DNA of 64,000 bases from Symbiodinium microadriaticum (Eukaryota; Sar; Dinophyceae; Suessiales; Symbiodiniaceae), in contig LSRX01000178.1 in assembly GCA_001939145.1 (NCBI GenBank), positions 834,661-898,660 on the forward strand, given 5' to 3'. Within the stretch, counting starts at the first letter, position 1; every line of letters begins with the position of its first letter. Below are positions 1 through 9,330 of this stretch, one piece after another. Both the position numbers and the translations under genes were made by a program. The notes under the pieces were generated by a model. That model worked only from the letters and a program-made list of their open reading frames with translations, searched no databases and had not been told where the DNA came from.

Positions 1-40
1 TTGTCTATGCACAAACCCTATCACTCTTCACCCCGCAGAC

Positions 41-137
41 GCTGCACCCCGATATCCTGCGAAAGCAAAAGCCCCAGACCTGGCATCATGTCTTCCTCCC
101 AACATACGGCCGGGCCGAGGCGGACGACGCGCAGCGT
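41..137 (+). CDS. Candidate internal exon, unknown protein
   Basis: An open stretch follows a pyrimidine-rich acceptor ending in CCCCGCAG at 33-40. In this frame the third codon position is strongly G/C-rich and the peptide reads TLHPDILRKQKPQTWHHVF and onward to about residue 33. The 3' end is unclear; a weak GTTTAA donor lies near 138. The minus strand is also open here and ends in a stop, so the strand is not certain. No family recognised. The rest of 138-500 is degenerate CCCTAAA/TTTAGGG repeat. Confidence 0.3.
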
Positions 138-504
138 TTAAATAAACCTTCCGAGTGCTCTTTTAAGCCCTTAACCACAAACCCTAAACCCTCAGCCTTA
201 AGCCCCAAGCCGCAAACCCGATTAAACCCTTCCTGTGCATCCCAAAACCTACCGTTTTAAGGGTTCTACCTCTCTTTACGGGGTACTAACCTACTATTTT
301 GTAGGGTTGGGGTTACAAGTTAACCCTATTGAACCACTACCCTAAGGCTCCCAGGACTCATATTGTAAGGCTTTTGGGCCCAAAGACCCAAAGACCATGC
401 TATATAAGGGCTTTTAAGAAATTTTGAGCCTGAGGGTTTAAAACCCTAAGCCCTAAGCCCCAAGCCGCAAAGCCTAGTAGACCCTTAACCCTGAACCCGT
501 TCCG

Positions 505-572
505 GATGGGATGCCGGGGCACCTCCCAGTCCGGCGGCTACTCCGACGCCAAGCGAGGCGCCAACCTGAGCT
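505..572 (-). CDS. Candidate exon after the LRAT exon, glycine/alanine-rich
   Basis: A GC-rich island on the minus strand reads VGASLGVGVAAGLGGAPA, a hydrophobic Gly/Ala stretch. If the acceptor is the AG just before position 572, the first two bases complete the codon left open by the donor of the LRAT exon at 1471, so the two could be neighbours in one transcript; a hydrophobic tail after the catalytic domain would fit a membrane-attached LRAT-like enzyme. The plus strand is also open (SGGYSDAKRGANLS), so the strand call is tentative. Positions 573-1408 hold telomere-like repeats, a short AT-rich patch near 812-860 and no exon that I can support. Confidence 0.3.
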
Positions 573-1470
573 CACATTCTTCAAAATCTATGAATAACAG
601 GTTTAGGGTTTAGGATAAGTGATAACGTACATAATTCAACTCGAAGGGGTTTAGGGGTTTTGGGGTTGTGGGGTTTCCCCAAACCCCAAAACCCCAAAAA
701 CGCAAACTTCAAAACCCCTGTCGGTTGAAATTAAGTCACTTCTCTCTTCTTTGCCTCATCAAGCTCCACTAGAAGCATGGTTGAGCTATACACTTGCACC
801 AGATTGAATACATATATATATATACACACACACATGTACATATAAGTATAAAAAATATACACATACCATAGTATTCCTGAAACTCCAAACCCTAAGCCCT
901 AAAACCCCAAACCCCATAAATTATTAACCTGAGCTCAAACCAGAAACAGCTCGGAAAACCCGAGGGCCTTAATCAGGGTTTGAAGGATTTGTTGGTGCTT
1001 TCTTCGCGCGGCTCATATAAAAAATAGGCACGTAAATGTAAAGATGGGGGTTGATGGGCGGTTCCCGGCGGTGTAGGGATAACATGTAGTATAGGGTGTA
1101 AAAGGTCAGATTGGGTTCAGACGTTTTGGCTGAGGGATGGGAGCCTGCAGGCGCGGAAGACTTTGCACAGGTATAGACTGGAATCGGATAGGGGATGCAG
1201 ATTTACAAGCTGTGGGCCCAACAAAGAATAGCGAGGCTTCTCCTCGTCCCTGCAAGGCACCCTTTTGGGCAAGAAGCTCGTGGTTCGTCTGGAGGTTTGG
1301 TTACGGAGCATTTTGAACTTGGTGTTTTGGGGGATCCGGTTGAATGTGGGTCGAAGGTGGTACGACCCTGCTTACATATGTTTACTGTAGGCCGATGGCA
1401 TATCGATCTCATGTCACCCAAATACAGGGTAGGCAGGGCAATATGATGGTGGGCAGTATCATGCACTTAC

Positions 1471-1897
1471 TCTCGAACAGCCGAGCAACCCCATAGCTGT
1501 ACAGCGCAGCACCACCAGCATGAACGGCGACGTTCCCGAACGCCGCTTGCAAAGACAAGGGGGGGAGATCGAACATCTTGCAGGCAAAATGCTCGCAGTT
1601 GCTGAAAACCATATCATACTTCCACTGTCGTTGCCTGTATGCATTCAGTGCCTTGTTTACAACCGCTGTACCCTCCTTCGATGTCTGCTTCTCTTGGAAG
1701 ACTGTCCAGTTCGAGACGCCCACCAGATCCACACGTTCTATCTGAATACCACCCGGGTTGGCACCGATGGCACAGGCCTTGTAAGGGCCCACATCCCCAG
1801 TGTAAATAGCGAAATGTGCAAAACATGGGTTGTGCTTGTTGTCATTCTGCCTCAGGTCCCTGTAGATGATGCTGCCTGGCCGGCAAAATCTCCGGCT
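1471..1897 (-). CDS. LRAT-domain (H-box/NCEHF) acyltransferase-like exon
   Basis: Long minus-strand exon with the hallmarks of the LRAT fold, the circularly permuted NlpC/P60-type thiol acyltransferases and hydrolases. In order: PGSIIYRD strand near the start, HFAIYTGD with the likely catalytic His, GIQIERVDL, a charged helix, then YDMVFSNCEHFACKMF with the catalytic Cys inside NCEHF. A hydrophobic Ala/Gly stretch follows. Upstream is an excellent acceptor (CCCCTGCTCGCAG at 1898-1910 read on the minus strand). Downstream the exon stops at a perfect GTAAGT donor (1465-1470). Members of this family transfer acyl groups from phospholipids to retinol or amines, or act as small lipases; the substrate here is unknown. 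His and Cys are both present, so the domain looks catalytically intact. Start and end exons are missing or unproven. Confidence 0.75.
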
Positions 1898-1910
1898 CTG
1901 CGAGCAGGGG

Positions 1911-2887
1911 AACTGTGATCTGCAGAAGGTCCGCCGACTTGTGCCAAGCACCAGGGAAGCACAAACAGATGACATGTCCTGTGTAGCGGAAGATGTTGGG
2001 ACCAAGAAGCAAGAAAGGAATCAGAAGCCTAATAATCCTGATACAAAAGTCTCAGAATCGTGATCCTGAGAAAACGCAGGTTAGCGTTTTGGCTGAGGAT
2101 TCATAAATGTTAAGCCTGTTATCAAGCTTTGCTGGACTCAAAGCACATGGATATGGCTTGAGCCGCAGTTGCGGGTTCGAGCCCTGACGCCGAACTCCCC
2201 AATGACGTCAGTCACATGGAATATGGAGGCCGGTTTAGGGTTGGGGGTTTAAGGGCCTAAAGAAGCTTGCAATAGTGGTCCCTTATGAGTATAGTAATCC
2301 TCAAAGAATTCAAAACCCCAATGCCTTAGACCCCTTGTACTTGCGCAAGGAACCCTCGATCGTTACCGACGCTTACTGTAGGGATACCCGAAGTGTACAC
2401 ATGGCACCACATCCCGACGAAGCCATGTGTGCAGTCGCCAAAACCGCAACAGGAAGTAACATAAGCTTCTCTTCGGACGGGACCCCTCTTCACACAGAAA
2501 GGCACTTTGTACCAAACCCTCTTCAAAAGGTTGGTGACCTTTGTGGTTGAGGTGTGGCCAAGAGACCAAAGGCAACGGGGCCTGCTTGACATCCGAAAAT
2601 CCTTCCCTTTGCAGGACGTAAACTGACGAAAGCTTTGAAGTTCGAGCCCGAAATTCCAGGAGGCTCTTGAATTTTGAACGCCGACGGCCGTAAAGACTCA
2701 ACACCCTAAGCCCAAGCAAACAGCCTCACGAAAGCCGAATTTCTGAAATCCCTAAGCCCCCAGATCACCAAAACCCCTCCTCCCCTAAGGCCCTAGACCC
2801 CCTCAAAAGCCTCCCCTGGAGCTCTAAAGCCCTGGGAGTCGACCTGCGATGCCACAAGCGCCAACAAACAAGATAAGTTCACAATCT
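1911..2887. other. Mostly unique sequence, no supported gene
   Basis: About 1 kb of largely non-repetitive DNA. Overlapping open frames on both strands at 2275-2719 (91, 88 and 118 codons) have no motif, no clear splice borders and no coding bias that favours one strand. The 5' exons of the LRAT gene would be expected here or further right but I cannot place them. Confidence 0.4.
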
Positions 2888-2970
2888 CCCCTAACCCTCT
2901 CCATGTACCTACTATATAGGGCCCAAGGGGCTTTAGCACCCTATATGGTAGGTACCTGGGGGGTTAGGGT
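2888..2970. repeat. Fold-back element, GTACCTACTATATAGGG family
   Basis: Two near-palindromic arms (GTACCTACTATATAGGG at 2905-2921 and CCCTATATGGTAGGTAC at 2940-2956) enclose about 18 bp, and the outer arms continue into CCCCTAACCC and GGGGGGTTAGGG. Related copies are at 12591-12650 and 31172-31228. All three have telomere-like sequence at their outer ends. Confidence 0.7.
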
Positions 2971-2994
2971 TTTCTTGCAAAAACACACATCCCT

Positions 2995-3340
2995 GAGAGC
3001 CCTGAGTCGAAGCCCCCTAAACCCTAAACCCCCTAAAGCCCTCAAGCCCTAAACCCTGAACCCCTAAACCCGCAAAACCCCAAAGCCCCAAACCCCCGAA
3101 GCTCGAATTCAACCCTAAACCCCCAAACCGTAAATTCCTAAAAAACCCAGAAGTAGACAGCCTACAAGTCGATACCCCGACACCCTAAACTCCCCAAAAA
3201 ACCCTAAACCCCTAAACCCCTGAACTCCAAAGCCCTAAACCCCAAAGCTCTAATTAAACCCTAAAGCCCTAAACTCTTAAAGCCCTAACACCCTGAAACC
3301 CTAAGCTCCTAAACCCTCAAAGCCCTAAACCCAATGCCTC
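2995..3340. repeat. Degenerate C-strand telomere-like tract (CCCTAAA)
   Basis: Many CCCTAAACCC, CCCTAAAGCCC and CCCCAAAC variants in one orientation, with too many substitutions for a functional telomere array. No coding signal. Confidence 0.8.
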
Positions 3341-3353
3341 GGTACGCCACCAG

Positions 3354-3425
3354 GGCAAGGCTCTGCGCATCCGCGCCGCCGCCGCGGCGTCGAAGTTCCT
3401 CCGAAAGGTCCTCGGCCTGAGAAAG
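3354..3425 (-). CDS. Candidate exon, strand ambiguous, Ala/Arg-rich
   Basis: A 72-nt GC-rich island bounded on both strands by usable splice signals. On the minus strand the acceptor GCCTACCTTTCTCAG is strong and the frame reads AEDLSEELRRRGGGADAQSL. On the plus strand the same bases give a CAG acceptor, an AAG|GTAGGC donor and exactly 24 codons reading GKALRIRAAAAASKFLRKVL. Minus is preferred because the neighbouring genes are on that strand. Family unknown. Confidence 0.35.
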
Positions 3426-3462
3426 GTAGGCTTTCTTATGTATCAGATGTGCATAAACATGT

Positions 3463-3463
3463 A

Positions 3464-3505
<42 letters not shown>

Positions 3506-3700
3506 ACAGGCGTATGAACTACATACATACATATAAGTAAACTGATTATATGAATTAAACAAGCAAGTATATGTATGTGTATATATATATATGCATATGT
3601 ATGAGAATACATAAGTTTGCATATGTCTATGCAAATGTATGTATGTGAATGTATGTACGTATGTATGTATGTATGTATGTATGTATGTATGCACGCGCGT

Positions 3701-3730
<30 letters not shown>
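3463..3730. repeat. Microsatellite cluster: (TA)n, (TATG)n
   Basis: A (TA) run at about 3463-3502, a (TATG/TGTA) run at about 3645-3692 and another (TA) run at about 3706-3727. These vary in length and grade into each other, as normal microsatellites do, unlike the exact grid that starts at 4586. Confidence 0.9.
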
Positions 3731-3731
<1 letters not shown>

Positions 3732-4585
3732 GGGTTGCTGACTGAGGTATATGCTTGTGGGTTAACATTGCGTTGGTTTGTACTAGATCTTGAACTTAAA
3801 GCCCTAAACCTAAACGGTGCCTTATTGGGGCTTTTTAGGATTAAGGTTCCATGGGGCTGCTGAGCCCCATAAAGGTTTGAGTTTTAGGCTCGCACACGAA
3901 CACACAGAGAGACAGACAGAGACAACTAACCAAGTCCGAATCCGCAACCTCACACTCTGAGTCCTAAACATCAAATCCAACATCCTAAATGCTCCAAGCA
4001 ATTTGTCCTCGAGCCTTGGGAACAGGTGAGGGTGCAGAGGCTCCAGGCCATAACCTGAGTGGTGTCTTGTGGGTCCAGCTGTCGGAGGGGTTAAGGGCTC
4101 AAAAATTGGGTGTAAGATGGTGTCAAGATTTAACATGTGGGTGTTACGCCTTACAGGGTCGCAGGTTGGATGCTTAAGGCTGACATGTTTTTGAGTTTAA
4201 GGCTAACTTTTCTTGGCCCTAAGTTTTCCCATCTTGGAATCAATGCTGAATGCAAGCGATCACTTCCCTGTACTGGCTATGTGTGCCATGCTCCTGGTCT
4301 GAATAGCAAGGGCCTACGCAGAGCGAACACTAGGGGGCTGAGGCTGCACCCTGCCAAATGGAACCCCGCAATCTTGGGGGGTATGATCGAATGTAGCAGT
4401 TGAGGGTTAAGGTGAGGCACTGGTAAGGCTTTTTGATTGCGCCGCCATTTCGGGTGTAGGGGTTTGTGCTTCTGGCTGCCAGTGCCTCATTATGAACAGC
4501 ATTCCCAAACAAGGAGGATGGTCTAATCTCAAGCTGCTCTGGTCCTTATGAGTGGCTCTCGGCCCTCTTGACACTCACCTATCCC
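3731..4585. other. Intergenic or intronic, no supported gene
   Basis: Low-repeat DNA with scattered telomere-like words. The short open frames here have no motif or convincing splice borders. Confidence 0.4.
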
Positions 4586-7477
4586 TATATATATATATAT
4601 AAAAACAAAACCCAAAACCCACAAACCCAAAACTCTAAGCCCATATATATATATATATAAGAACAGTTTCAGGCCGTCCGTAGACCCTCAAGGGTCTAGG
4701 GTATATATATATATATAAGAAACTTCCCGGCTCGGAATCTTCCTGAAAGCTCGGGCCTCTATATATATATATATATTTAGGGCTTGAGGTTAAGGGTTTA
4801 GGGACTCTATAGGGTTTTATATATATATATATAGGTTTAGGGACTCTATAGGGTTTAGGGTTTAGGGTTTAGGGATATATATATATATATAGTTTAGGGT
4901 TTAAAGACTCTATAGGGTTTAGGGCTTGGGGCTTATATATATATATATAGACTCAAGGCTTTGGGGTTCAGGGCCTAGCCTCAGACCTAAATATATATAT
5001 ATATATACTCCTGCCATAAGGATAAGGATTTTATTACCCGGGTTGCTGTTATATATATATATATAGGTCACTAGAAGGGTGCTCTTCGAGATTTATGGGG
5101 CTATAATCTTCCTTCTGGCTCCTTGCTTTGGTTTAGCCAGGCTCATATGTTTAGGATCCTGGAATTATATATATATATATATAAGCCAGAACTAGCACTG
5201 CTGTTTTACTAAACCATGCCAGATATATATATATATATAGGTTCAGGGATTTTAGGGTTTTAGGGTTTAGGGTTTTTAGGGTATATATATATATATATTT
5301 AGGGATTTTAGGGTTTAGGGTTTAGGGGTTTAGGGGTTGAGGGTTTAGATTGTAAGGGTTTAAGTTTTAGGGTAATTCTTCTCGACCCCTCTAATCCAAA
5401 CCTCATTTGCACTACATCTGGGCCAGGGCCCATGTGATTTGGCGGTCTTCGCTCAGGATTTAGGGCCGACCTGTAACCCCAAACCTATATATATATATAT
5501 ACATGGTTATGACCCATAAGGAGGGTTTAGGGTTTAGCATATAAGCCCCTAAACCAATAGGGTTTTGGATCCCCAGGTAAGCCTTAAACCCTTAAACAGA
5601 ATATATATATATATATAAGCCCTAAAAGAGTCAGGTTTTCAAGGGCCCAGGTAGGCCCGTATATATATATATATACCCTGACAAAACCCTAAACCCTAAA
5701 GCCCAAACAAGCCAAGATATATATATATATATACTATCTCTCGCGTGCAGTCCTGCCGTCAGTTTGCAGCAGCTCTATATATATATATATAGGCGGTTTA
5801 GGGGTTTCGGGCTTGGGGTTTGGGGTTCCAGGTTATATATATATATATATGGGGTTCCAGGTTTGGGGTCTACGAGTTTGGGGTTCAGGCTTATATATAT
5901 ATATATATTACGGCTGAGATGCAGCCTACGAAGAAGACATGAAAACACTTATATATATATATATAGGACCGAAGCCTTGAAGCATCATAAACCCGTAAAG
6001 GCCCTAATATATATATATATATAGCAAGGTCATGAAGCGTAATGTAGGGGCCTTACTAATTAGAATATATATATATATATATATTATACTATAATATAAT
6101 AAAGAACCCCCCCCTAAATAGTATATATATATATATATAGGCCCTTATATTAATTCCCAGGGCCCTGCTTCCCAAAAGCCACCAGACCGAACCCTGCGGA
6201 ACCCCAGTTGACTTCACAGCGAGCTGCTGTTCCTGAAGGGGTTTAGGGTTTAGGGTCTAGGGAATCCTGCTGTAACCTTTCCCTAGTAACCTGTTCGAAA
6301 ATGGAACAAACTACTGATATACATGACAAGATACACATGCATGTGCAATAACATATATATATATATATATAGTACTTTGACATACATACAAACATACGTA
6401 CAGACAGAAAAAATATATATATATATATAGACATGCATGCATGCATGTGCATGCATAGAAACATACATACTTATATATATATATATATGCATCATACCGA
6501 CAAAAACTTCTTACATGGTTGGGCCTTCTTATATATATATATATATAGAAACTGAGTTCTTGGATGTTTAGGGTTTTCTGAGCAGAATATATATATATAT
6601 ATACATTGCCGTTTCAGATAGGGGCGAGCGGTTTCCCGGCGGCTCTATATATATATATATATCGAATGTTTAGCTGAAAGTCGAACGCAGGCTTCAACCC
6701 CTTAGAAACCCTTTGCCCGAAACATGTCTCCTACCTTAAACCACCAGAACCTAGTTTTTTTGTCACGTCCGTCTTATTTCCAGAGTCTGCCAGCCGATTA
6801 GGTAACAAACAAGCAGGTTTATATATATATATATAGTTCTACCCCGAAACCCTTGGACCCGTTTCCCGGAAGCCCAGTATATATATATATATATGGATTT
6901 GGGATTCGACTTAAGCGATTTGGTGTTCGTTCTAGTATATATATATATATAAATAAGGAACCCTAGGAACAATTTTGGTAGTTATTCCGGCCTTATATAT
7001 ATATATATAACATCCTTGGAGCACTCTCCAAGAAATGGAACCGGTGCCAGTTATATATATATATATACCTTGTTAGACCTGCCCTCCTAAACCTCCCGAC
7101 GCGCAAAGGGCCCGAATGGAAACATAGCCCTTCCCGTCCAACAAGAACACGTCTTGGTGGAACACCGCGACCTGTTTGGCAAAAGCTGGCTGGAAGCTCC
7201 CGGTGCCCAGGAAGTTTTCCGAAGATCTTAGTAGACATGTTCCGGTATAGTGCCTCCCTCCTATAAGTATAGCGTATGATGAACCGAGTTGCAAATCGAA
7301 TTAATAAGGCCCCTACCTCAAAATGTGCCCTGAGGTGCTCGGACTTCTACGTGCTCTTTGTATCTGCTGAGCGGGCATGGCAGGTATAGTGGCCTCCGTT
7401 ATATATATATATATACATTACACGATATATGTATCTATATCTATATCTACATCTATATATATATATATATATATACC

Positions 7478-7512
<35 letters not shown>

Positions 7513-7513
7513 G

Positions 7514-7544
<31 letters not shown>

Positions 7545-7556
7545 GTATATATATAA

Positions 7557-7589
<33 letters not shown>

Positions 7590-7995
7590 CGATATCTATA
7601 CTCTCAGCTTCAAAACTTAGTAGAATCCCAATATATATATATATATAGCAAGCACGTCTGCGAGGTGCACTCTGCCACGGTTCTTGTGGTATATATATAT
7701 ATATATTCAGGTCTTTGGGTTAAGGGCTTTGGGCGGCTTTAGGGTTTTATATATATATATATAAGGACTTTAGGGTTCTAGGGTTTAGGGCTTCGGGGTT
7801 TGGGTTATATATATATATATAGCCTGCAGCGAATCTTTTGCAGGTAATTATTGGGTCTCATTGTATATATATATATATAACCACAAGAGATATCCTGAGA
7901 CGTTGGGTTTCGAGGGATGCTTATATATATATATATAGATTGAACCCTGAACCCTAAGCCCTTAAAACCCTTTAAGCTATATATATATATATATA
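4586..7995. repeat. 58-bp periodic grid of exact (TA)8 tracts
   Basis: Forty-five tracts of TATATATATATATATA (16 bp) start at positions that differ by exact multiples of 58. Set A: 4586, 4644, 4702, 4760, 4818, 4876, 4934, 4992, 5050, 5166, 5224, 5282. Set B: 5486, 5602 to 6124 in steps of 58, 6356 to 6646, 6820 to 7052, 7400 to 7980. Set B holds its register from 5486 to 7980 (43 x 58) with no drift; set A is offset by 30. The 42-bp spacers are unrelated to one another and look like ordinary host sequence: telomere-like words, pieces of a MITE and unique DNA. Where a tract is missing (for example 5108, 5544, 6182-6298, 6704-6762, 7110-7342) the register is still kept. Apparent tracts of 17-19 bp arise where a spacer happens to begin or end with A or T. 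The YIYIY peptides predicted here are only this repeat translated. Confidence 0.95.
7426..7590. repeat. Native TA/TATG/TATC microsatellite within the grid
   Basis: Between grid positions 7400 and 7632 the spacers themselves are TATC, TATG and TA repeats, so the 16-bp units merge into runs of about 20-30 bp. Grid starts 7458, 7516 and 7574 still fall inside TA runs. Confidence 0.8.
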
Positions 7996-7999
7996 CCTT

Positions 8000-8377
8000 C
8001 AAAGGGCTCCCTAAACTCTAAACCCTGAACCCTAAACTCTTTCAACCCTAAACCCTTTAAATCCTAAACGCTTTAAACCCTAAACCCTGAACCCTGCACG
8101 ACCCTAGACCTCGCAGCCACCACGCTTCCAACAGCCCGACCCCACATGTTCGAAGCATGCTGCCGACTAACGCATGTCCTTAACGGTCTAAGGTAGGTCT
8201 TAGGGTTTAGGGTTTTATGGTTTCAGGGTTTAGGGTTTTAGTCTAAGTAGTCAGACAGCAGCTACTCAGGTCCTGGAGATAACACAGCAGCAAGGTCCCT
8301 TTGGCATTGCAAAATCCGACCCCCGCATTAGCAAGCCACTTCAGAAGCAGAATCTCCGAAACTTGAGTCAAAACATA
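8000..8377. repeat. C-strand telomere-like words and unique DNA
   Basis: CCCTAAACCC variants at 8000-8100, a short GGGTTTAGGG patch near 8200, otherwise unique DNA with no coding signal. Confidence 0.5.
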
Positions 8378-8487
8378 ATGTAGGGGCCTTGATGATCATG
8401 AGAATAGGGCTTTGGGCTCCTGTACGGTGCAGTTATAATAAGGATCCCTCAGGAACAAAATCTGTAAATTTATCTAGGCCTCTATAG
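8378..8487. repeat. MITE-like copy, TAGGGGCCTT...AATAAGG...AGGCCT family
   Basis: Block order is TAGGGGCCTT (8381), AATAAGG (8437) and AGGCCT (8476). The same order occurs at 6045-6145 (inside the TA grid), 20270-20400, 22458-22565 and, in part, 33385-33470 and 40747-40865. This copy is the reference used to test whether the (TA)8 tracts are insertions or replacements. Confidence 0.65.
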
Positions 8488-8575
8488 CAAGCCCTGAAGG
8501 CCCCCTCAATAGAAACCCAAAGCCCTCACTAAAAGCACACAAGCTCCGGCGTGAGAACCTCGGCCGTCGATTTAC

Positions 8576-8599
8576 CGGACCCTCCAGCACTGGTCGCCT
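8576..8599 (-). CDS. Tentative microexon downstream of kelch exon 12
   Basis: 24 nt between a good acceptor (GGTCTTGCGCAG) and a GTAAAT donor. In phase with exon 12 it would read RRPVLEGP; another frame gives GDQCWRVR, which would fit the Trp at a kelch blade end better but not the phase. The exon for the Asp-Leu-Tyr blade strand was not found. Confidence 0.25.
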
Positions 8600-9296
8600 C
8601 TGCGCAAGACCAAACCCTCGGGGCTCCATTCAAAGGGCCCTGAATTTGGGGGGGTCTTCAACCCTAAACTCTAAACCCTTTAACTTTATTACCCATACCT
8701 TAACCCCCAAAAAGTAGGCAAATTAATGGCCCAAAACCTATACAGGGCCATGTCCAGGTAAGCCTCAATCCTGCAAGCCAGGGGGTACTTGGGCTAGGAT
8801 CTACATGGATCTAATTTAGGCTACCTCTACCCCGTAAACGGGCCTTGCTCAGCACAACAAGGTTTTGATGTATGTCATGCTGTTATGTTCAGGGGACGTT
8901 CCTCAAGGGTCCAAGATTTAGGCTTCTTCCTAAACCTCGAGCCGCCCTGCTGTTGTCTGCTACCTCAAGATAAAGCCTATGTGACTCCGTAAGCATATCA
9001 CGTGGGGCAAATAATTTACCCAACTCTAAACCCGGAACCTCGCGACACCCAAATAAGCAAGCCCGAACGGCTGCAAAAGGCGCAGGTTACAGAAGGGTTC
9101 GAAGTTGGGTTCTGTTGAAATCTTGAAACGCGCAATGCACCTTAAACCCCAATCCACCACCACCGACTCTAAAAACAAACGCTGGCGCCCTGATCGTCAA
9201 TACGGGGACCCATAATGGAGAACCGCCGTTAACGGCCCCCCGTAACTCCAGACCCAAAGCCCACGACTCACAACCTCATGCTGAGGCGAACGCGAC

Positions 9297-9330
9297 ATGA
9301 TGGTCTGCCACGCCGCCGAAGAAAAGTCGC
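9297..9330 (-). CDS. Kelch gene exon 12
   Basis: 34 nt. Reads RLFFGGVADHH, aligning with the L-F-F-G-G-V-x-D blade. The first base completes the Arg codon of exon 11; donor CATCAT|GTCGCG. Confidence 0.65.

Noticed and set aside
4586..7995. CRISPR array, because of the regular repeat-spacer pattern
   Set aside because: The repeat is a plain (TA)8 without a hairpin or leader, spacers are continuous host DNA including MITE pieces, missing repeats do not change the register, there are no cas genes and the DNA is eukaryotic.
5764..8002. Open frames rich in YIYIY
   Set aside because: They are the TA tracts translated and change frame with each spacer.
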